Part shown: in pieces, positions 57,772-64,000 of the stretch
How the letters are laid out: each line of letters starts with the position of its first letter
Position numbering within the stretch: the first letter of the stretch is position 1
Origin: Odobenus rosmarus divergens
Taxonomy: Eukaryota > Chordata > Mammalia > Carnivora > Odobenidae
Direction: 5' to 3'
Assembly (NCBI RefSeq): GCF_000321225.1
Contig: NW_004450942.1
Location: forward strand, 90,313 to 154,312
DNA length: 64,000 nt
Notes under the pieces: model-generated
Database searches by the model: none
Told to the model about the DNA's origin: nothing
Seen by the model: only the letters and a program-made list of their open reading frames with translations
Position numbers and translations under genes: made by a program

Positions 57772-57990
57772 TATCAGACAAACTTGAATTCCCAGGTTTA
57801 CCTCTAACTAGCTATGTAACCTCATACTGCATCTCTCTGGGTATGTTTCCTCATCAGTATAACAAAAATAATAATGATATCTACCTTATAGTGTTTTTGT
57901 GAGGCTTAAACTAGGTAATCCAGGTAAAGCATTTACAGAAATGCCTAATTCCAGTTATCACTCAATAAATGTTGGCCACTACCATATTAT
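57772..57990 (+). repeat. MIR SINE, sense
   Basis: 'taactagctatgtaacctca', 'gtatgtttcctcatcagtat', 'atgatatctaccttatagtg' and 'cactcaataaatgttggcca' follow sense MIR. Its first bases are probably split off by the SINE TSD. Confidence 0.88.
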
Positions 57991-57994
57991 TCGT

Positions 57995-58435
57995 AATAGT
58001 GTTAGTATTTGTATTGTTCTTGGCATCTCCCACAGTATAAGATCCATTCAGCACATAGTAAACATTAAATTTACATTTGTTAATTAAATAATAAAAAGAT
58101 GAAATAGAGTAGCACATTTTATTTTCATTATCAGCATTGAGACTTGATTTGACCAATGAATTTTTATAGCACACACAACAGAAGTACTGCTAAACCACTC
58201 AATCCTTAAGATTTCTCACAGATGTAAATATAAACTACAAGTGATCTTCCATCTGCTCCATGAGCAATATACAGTTTGTCATTTTCCTGAGAAGTTCAAA
58301 GTCACAAAAACACGTGTTAGATATCTTTTTTCTCCTTTGATATACTCGGGTTATGTTTAAAGGGATATATAAGCTACAGTTAGCGTTTCTATAGAGATAG
58401 TTGGTTTGGGAGCAATGCTGAAGCATGTATCTTTC
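57995..58435. other. Unassigned sequence
   Basis: Nothing recognised. Confidence 0.5.
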
Positions 58436-58439
58436 ACCC

Positions 58440-58910
58440 AGCCACCCTCTGTATCATGCCAAAGTGAATCTTATAAACCACACCTGACCAGGTTACTCCT
58501 CTGCTAAGACATCCTCAACAGTTTCCTATATCCTATTCTAAATATGGCTTACAAAGTTGTCAGTTCATGGCAACATCTCCAGTGACATCATCACAGCAAG
58601 GTAACTCTAGCCAAGTTAAACTTCTCGTGATTCCTCTGAAGACCATTTCCTACCTATATGCCATTGTCCTTGCTAACTGTTTTGCCAGGAATGCTCTTCT
58701 TCATCCTCTTTTTTTGGGGGGAGGAGGGGGTGAGTTGGTAAATATCTGCTTACTTTCTAAGATTCAACCTCCACCAAGAAGCCTTTCCCATCTCCAGACT
58801 GCCAATCAGCAAAACTATTTCCTTTTATACCTCCCCCCAAAAAATTCTTTTTCAGAACCTATGATGCTGGATGTTATATACATGACTTTTGTCCCACAAT
58901 AACCCAGTAA
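58440..58910 (+). repeat. L2 LINE fragment, sense
   Basis: 'acctgaccaggttactcctc', 'atcctattctaaatatggct', 'gccaggaatgctcttcttca' and 'ccaagaagcctttcccatct' follow the L2 3' coding and UTR order. The 111-codon frame at 58567-58902 is the remnant of this copy. Confidence 0.85.
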
Positions 58911-58914
58911 TCCC

Positions 58915-59120
58915 TACCATAAATAAATAATTCTTAGTTCCAGCCAAGTTCAAATGTACTTGGCATCTAAAACTGCTCCCATGGAATCTTTTTCAGACCA
59001 GACAGTGCCCACTTTCGATAGGTACCCCTAAGTCCTTCTCCCTTCATTTCCCTTCTTAAATCCACCCCCTCTGCCCTCCCCAAGTTCCTGGTTTTATCAA
59101 ACCACCCCCTCACTCTCTGT
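58915..59120. other. Unassigned sequence
   Basis: Nothing recognised. Confidence 0.5.
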
Positions 59121-59124
59121 GTTT

Positions 59125-59372
59125 TAGAGCAGCAAGACCTCTGGCCTCAGGCATTGGAGGCTGGCAATGGTTGAGCCTCACATTTACAAGATCAACTCTG
59201 TTTTGAATTATTGAACAAGGTATTTAACATTTCTGTGTCTTAGCTTCCTTAACTATATATAGGATAATAGTACATACTTCCTAGAGTAGTTATGAGGATA
59301 AATGAGGTACCATACACAAAGCATTCAGAAGAGTTCCTGGAAAATAGTGCTCAATAAATGTCAGCTATTATT
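59125..59372 (+). repeat. MIR SINE, sense
   Basis: 'caaggtatttaacatttctg', 'gtgtcttagcttccttaact', 'gttatgaggataaatgaggt' and 'gtgctcaataaatgtcagct' follow sense MIR. Confidence 0.9.
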
Positions 59373-59419
59373 TGTTTTGATAATATTAACTATTAATCAG
59401 ATTAGAAATAGTACAAATA

Positions 59420-59616
59420 GGGGCACCTGGGTGGCTCAGTCGTTAAGCGTCTGCCTTCGGCTCGGGTCGTGATCCTAGGGTCCTGGGATCGAGCCCCATA
59501 TCGGGCTCCCTGCTCAGCGGGAAGCCTGCTTCTCCCTCTCCTGCTCCCCCTGCTTGTGTTCCCTCTCTCACTGTGTCTCTCTCTGTCAAATAAATAAATA
59601 AAATCTTTAAAAAAAA
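59420..59616 (+). mobile_element. CAN/SINEC element, near consensus, 17-bp TSD
   Basis: Sense copy: 'ggggcacctgggtggctcag' (the first g lies at 59420), 'ggtcctgggatcgagcccca', (TC)n and 'aataaataaataaaatcttt'. TSD 'tagaaatagtacaaata' at 59403-59419 and 59617-59633 is perfect over 17 bp. Confidence 0.97.
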
Positions 59617-59639
59617 TAGAAATAGTACAAATATTGATC

Positions 59640-59795
59640 ACCTCTCAAATGTTAAATTCCATGGATTCTTATGCTAAAAGATATTCCACCTCCACCAAAA
59701 GTAAGGATGGAGAAGAATGGAAAGGCAGACAAGGGATAAGACTATCTTGGACCACACATTTTTTGTTAATATATGTGCGCTATTCCTCCTCCCTC
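59640..59795. other. Unassigned sequence
   Basis: Nothing recognised. Confidence 0.5.
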
Positions 59796-59799
59796 CAAG

Positions 59800-59920
59800 C
59801 AATCTAAGAGTCTGTGAGCATTGGAAAGGAAAGGTTATGCCTTGCTCCTAGTTGTATCTCTAGCATCTAGCTGACATTAGGTCCAAAGTAGGGACTCAGT
59901 AAATGATTGTTGTACTTTAC
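59800..59920 (+). repeat. L2 3' end fragment
   Basis: 'gttgtatctctagcatctag' and 'aaagtagggactcagtaaat', then 'gattgtt', match the L2 3' terminus. Confidence 0.75.
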
Positions 59921-59924
59921 AGTG

Positions 59925-61070
59925 ACACCTGGACAACAGCCTCTCTACCTAGCATTGACATTAGTAAACAAATTCCATTCCAGGGCTGAAGGCCCTGGTC
60001 ATGTATTGACTATATGTTATGTTTCAGGCTCTTTCACTTCTGGCTAGTGTTTTATTCCTACTCCAATTTTCACAGAAGCACTGAAGCTATTTAAACAAGC
60101 TGTTAAAAACTCTTTCATGACCATCTTCATTTTTGTTTTTGGTACCTAGAAGAGTATTTACACATAGAAGATGCTCAAAATAGATATTTTTTGAACGGGT
60201 CCATAGCAGACACTATCAGCTCTACAAGAGTTGTAAACTAGGAAGTCAAGAAAGCAGAACCAGGACTTCCAGATACACGTTGTTTTCAAAGTGAGTATGC
60301 ATACCCCCAAACAAGAGGAAGGGTTGGGAACTAGCTGGGGAAGATAACTCTAGAGCAAACAGATATATTCCCTACCATAAGCAGATGCCAGGGGCAATTT
60401 CTGACTCTAATTCTTTTCTATTATATATTAATTTATCTCTGTATATTTACCTTTTCTTTCTTTAAAAAAACCTTAAATGTACGCATAGGACTTTATAACA
60501 ACAAAGATCAAAGTTTATCTTCTTTATACTTGGGAAAATAATGAAATAACTGCAAAGCAGCCCCTCCATAAAATACATTTATGAGCAAATACAAACTAAC
60601 ATTTAGTATAGAACCAGGTATGTTAAGAGAAGAAGCAGAAAAGCTTTAAATCAAATCTTGCACTCTTGCCTCTGATTCACCCCCTAACAGAGCAATGTGA
60701 TATATTATGGATAAGGAGACAAAGCAGTGTAAGACTCATTCAGAAGCTACATCATTTCAGGGACCAGTATGTTGATAAAGAAGAAAATAATACTGAGAAT
60801 GTGTAACAACCAAAACCAGGCAAAGACAGAAGGATTTTTTCGCATTTGGCTGGGGGAATTTAGCTTCACTACCTGAACTAGCCACAGAAGTCCACACCAG
60901 GCTTTGCCTCTTATTTTTCATTCTCCTTTCCCAACTTTCTGTTATCTTTGGGTTAGGAGGTATGAAGGAAGATTCTGGAATGGGAGGGTGGTGAGAGTAG
61001 ACTTGGTTCTGAAAACAACAGTGAATCATTAAAAGTTTGTTAAGAGAAAGAATAGACAAAAGCAAAGCAG
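59925..61070. other. Unassigned sequence
   Basis: No gene supported. The 162-codon antisense frame at 60757-61245 has no recognisable domain and its start overlaps L2-derived sequence. Confidence 0.45.
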
Positions 61071-61079
61071 TGCCTTGGA

Positions 61080-61260
61080 GGTATTCTTGGAGCCACAGTG
61101 TATACAAAAGATTGAAGGAAGAAATTTTGAAAGAAGTGGATTTGACAGACATCGAGAAAGAGAAATTGGCAGGACTTGGTGACTGAATGATTTGGGTCAG
61201 AGAAGAAAGAGTTATGGGTTTATGCACTTGAATGAATAGCAGCAATGACAGAGGTATAGA
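61080..61260 (-). repeat. L2 fragment, antisense
   Basis: 'ggcaggacttggtgactgaa' and 'agagaagaaagagttatggg' fit the inverted L2 coding region. Moderately uncertain. Confidence 0.5.
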
Positions 61261-61264
61261 TCTT

Positions 61265-63070
61265 ATTTATAAAGCTCATATCTCATACCTCAGGACTTAT
61301 TGCAGGTCACTTCTGTTATTTAAGAAGTTATTGGAACAGCAAGAAGTTAACCTGAAAGGCAGAGAATTAGATACATTTCCTTCAAGGGGAAAGTGGAGAG
61401 CTAGGAAATAAGAAGATAATTTAACTTACGTACTGAGAGAAAATAACATTTTTTAATTAAAAGAATCAAGTAATTGGCAATAGTGTTCATATTTCAATAT
61501 GATTTTTAAAAAACACACTTAATTCAAAGAAGCAACAGATGTCCATTTAAAGCCATCATGTAGATTTGTTTATTTTAAACTGGATGTTTTAGTGTCAAGT
61601 AGAAATGTTTTTGCCTTTGGGGACCTTATCTTGAAGATCATGTTAAATTTCTATAAATTAAAATTTGTGTATAACCTTCATATTTTTATAGAGAGCTTAA
61701 GGCCTCTGAGAACATTACTTTTAAACTAGGATATGATTATAGATCCATTCAACTTTTACAGTTCCATTCCATGATCATCATTCTGCTGGTGTTCCTCATC
61801 TCAACTTTTGAAATACTGGAATAATGTGGCAGACATCTTTTGATGTCCCCAGCCATATTCATGCTTTGATAATAACTCTCCCCTCCACCGAATAAATGAA
61901 CACAGCCAGATGTGTGCCATGTCACTCATCCTCTTGGACATAGCTGATTGGACCAGAGGCAGTCATATGACCCAAGTGGAGCCAATCAGATGTTTTCTCC
62001 TGATACTGGGCACTTGGGTCAACACTGACTGGACCATTTGGCTATGGCAGGAGACTTGATAAAAGATGTGGATTCAGTGGCCAAAGGCACCATCTTGGGA
62101 GTAGTTGTGATGGCTAATGTGCCAATGAAGCAGAAGAAGCCTTTTCTCTTCTGAAAGTAAATATGGAAAACAGAGACAGAGACCCTGTGGCTCCAGAGGA
62201 AGATAAAGAATGAAACTGCTGTGGCTCTCAGTGATATTCCTGTACTGTAGAAGACCAAAGTACATACACTTTCTATGGTTGAATTCTGTGATAAATCTCT
62301 GAATCATAGCAAACACCTGAAAGTAAGGTCCAGGTGAAATGGGAATTTCCCAAATTAAGAGAAGTTTTTGCAACCATATAATTATGCTAGATTTTTAGGG
62401 TTTGGGGGTAATGAAGTCTTGATAAGCACCCCTCCAAGATTTTAGCAACCCTCCGTGTTAGATTTTCTGCTGTCCTGCTTCTCTGAAATCCTAGTGTTTC
62501 ACTACATCTGTAAATGTTCCATAGAGTTAGTTAACTCTTTCCTGCTTACTGGTGAGCCTTCTGTGCATTAATTAGCTTGAATATTTCTAATAATTAGAAT
62601 AATCTAATGAGCAAAGGGCAGCATAGATTGATGCTTTGCTAGGATAACCAACTAACATTCTGGTGTAAAAATAACTACTCATGTAGTCAGATTAGCAAAT
62701 CAACAATGTGAAGAAATGACTTGCATTAATTCCTTCTATCTACTCACTTTTATGGCTAACATATCACTCCATGGATATCATTAAGCCACCCATAAAAGAT
62801 ATAGTATCTTCTACTTTCTTCTATTTATACATAAACTGCATCTCTCTGGCAATACCTTTAGCAATTTATAGGCCTTTGTTGAATCACAAAATCAGTTAAT
62901 GATTCTGGGAGACTCTTGCCAAAAGATATTTAATACTTCCATTCTTCCTAACCAAGCTGACAAAGTCAATCCTTAGAACAGCATGAGGTTGCAAGTGTAT
63001 ATGCCTCTGATTGTATATTTTTCTTCCCATTTAAAATTCTCCAACCAGTACCACTGTCCTTGTCAACATT
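61265..63070. other. Unassigned; possible old repeat at 61830-62360
   Basis: 'ccagaggcagtcatatgacc', 'ggagccaatcagatgttttc' and 'cagagacagagaccctgtgg' resemble a dispersed old repeat of uncertain family. No gene supported. Confidence 0.4.
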
Positions 63071-63081
63071 AGAACTAAGGG

Positions 63082-63445
63082 GAGGGTATGTGCTATGGTG
63101 AGCGCTGTGAATTGTGTAAGACTGTTGAATCACAGACCTGTGCCTCTGAAACAAATAATACATTATATGTTAAGAAAAAAAAAAAAGAAAGAAAAGAGCA
63201 GGAAGGGAAAAATGAAGGGGGCGGGAATCGGAGGGGGAGACAAACCACGAGAGACTATGGACTCTGAGAAACAAACTGAGGGTTCTAGAGGGGAGGGGGT
63301 GGGGGAATGGGTTAGCCTGGATGGGTATTAAGGAGGGCACGTACTGAATGGAGCACTGGGTGTTAAACGCAAACAATGAATCATGAAACACTACATCAAA
63401 AACTAATGGTGTAATGTATGGTGATTAACATAACATAAAAAAAAA
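63082..63445 (+). mobile_element. Carnivore L1 3' end, 5'-truncated, 11-bp TSD
   Basis: The copy holds 'gtatgtgctatggtgagcgc', an internal A-run (63174-63186), 'cacgagagactatggactct', a G-rich block, 'ggagcactgggtgttaaacg', 'aacactacatcaaaaactaa', 'gtgattaacataacat' and poly(A). TSD 'agaactaaggg' at 63071-63081 and 63446-63456. The insertion is short, young-looking and non-coding. Confidence 0.95.
63290..63311 (+). promoter_or_regulatory. G-quadruplex motif in L1 3' UTR
   Basis: Four G runs (4, 5, 5 and 3 G) separated by spacers of 1, 1 and 3 bases satisfy the G3+N1-7 pattern. G-rich tracts in L1 3' UTRs are known. Folding itself is inferred. Confidence 0.8.
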
Positions 63446-63543
63446 AGAACTAAGGGAAAAGTCCTTGAGAGAGATGCTCCCATTATTTCTGGTCTCCTGA
63501 TTTTGATAGCCTGCTGGTTATATTATCTTTCTAATATTCTGAG

Positions 63544-63893
63544 ATGCATAATGCAACAAGCTCTTTGCTGTCAAAGGAGCATCAGAGACAGATGGGATGT
63601 ATAATGAGAGAAAGGCAGTTGAGACAGATCTTGCTCAAAGCTGGCTGGTCGGATAGTGAACTTATATCAGCATTTCTTGAGCTCTGCAAAGAATGCCATG
63701 AACTGCAAATTGGGGGATCTGGAAAAGAATTCTTAAGCAGGGTAGATCCAAAGGAATGGGGCCCTGGCAGGCCAGGGCCCAATAGAGCTAATCCTGTATT
63801 AAGTAGTTTAGAAGAAAGGCAAAGCCCTGTTGAATTACCTGCCTCTCACATTCTTTTTTTTTTTTTTGTACTTTTCATTTCTATTACTTACTT
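63544..63893 (+). other. Unidentified open stretch between two L1 ends
   Basis: About 100 codons stay open from 63544 before the frame enters poly(T) at 63855, and the local composition is less AT-rich than its flanks. Translation near 63622-63690 has a helical, charged appearance ('RQLRQILLKAGWSDSEL'). I do not recognise a family. It may be chance, an old retroposed fragment or an old endogenous-element remnant; no upstream exon or promoter is visible. Confidence 0.25.
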
Positions 63894-64000
63894 ATTTTTT
63901 TTTTAATTTTTCATTGTTATGTTAATCACCATACATTACATCATTAGTTTTGGATGTAGTGTTCCATGATTCATTGTTTGTGCATAACACCCAGTGCTCC
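63894..64000 (-). mobile_element. Carnivore L1 3' end, continuing past the window
   Basis: Antisense 'gttatgttaatcaccataca', 'gtagtgttccatgattcatt' and 'cataacacccagtgctcc' run to the last base. The T-rich segment from about 63855 may be part of its tail. Length beyond the window is unknown. Confidence 0.9.

Noticed and set aside
59402..59641. 79-codon antisense frame
   Set aside because: Read through a SINE; the same peptide pattern recurs at other SINE copies.
60757..61245. 162-codon antisense open frame
   Set aside because: Longest frame in the window, but it has no recognisable domain, starts in L2-derived sequence and has no conserved start context or neighbouring exon.

Overview
The window is nuclear DNA from a mammal of the order Carnivora. 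It carries eleven tRNA-Lys-derived CAN/SINEC elements, most with clean target-site duplications (TSDs), and three 3' ends of the carnivore L1 family (around 22.3, 63.3 and 63.9 kb). The SINEs mostly look like the subfamilies I associate with arctoid caniforms (bears, seals, mustelids) rather than the dog-dominant SINEC_Cf. That finer placement is inference. Base composition is AT-rich and there is no CpG island.

No protein-coding gene, exon chain, tRNA, rRNA or CRISPR array could be supported. The longest open frames are about 100-160 codons, which is chance level for 64 kb, and most lie in recognisable repeats or beside poly(T). The window therefore reads as intergenic or intronic sequence. 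Its content is a layered record of transposons: very old MIR and L2 throughout, old L1, MER20, MER5A-type hAT and MaLR LTR copies on top, and SINEC and carnivore L1 insertions last.

Layout. 0-9.2 kb: L2 tails, a MaLR LTR inside L2, MER20, an old L1 split by a SINE, two further MIR copies, and a long L2 with an embedded MIR. 9.2-14 kb: AT-rich DNA with a TA-rich tract holding a 20-bp inverted repeat. 14.4-16.1 kb: a run of four MIR copies. 16-33.8 kb: mostly unassigned sequence with scattered SINE, MIR, L2, L1 and LTR-like copies. 33.8-36.4 kb: old L1 interrupted by a younger L1, then a long L2. 37-40 kb: compound microsatellite and a decayed L1 ORF2 region carrying a young SINE. 42.2-44.1 kb: a 50-N gap inside what appears to be a 1,704-bp tandem duplication. 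45-64 kb: MIR, L2, L1 and SINE copies, ending with two L1 3' ends facing each other.

The strongest observation is the gap. The sequence on its two sides repeats both ends of the downstream segment 42431-44134, joined seamlessly at 42430/42431. This is what a recent head-to-tail duplication would leave if the middle of its first copy were missing from the assembly. The true gap would then be about 1.5 kb rather than 50 bases. I found no sign of a new gene system here.
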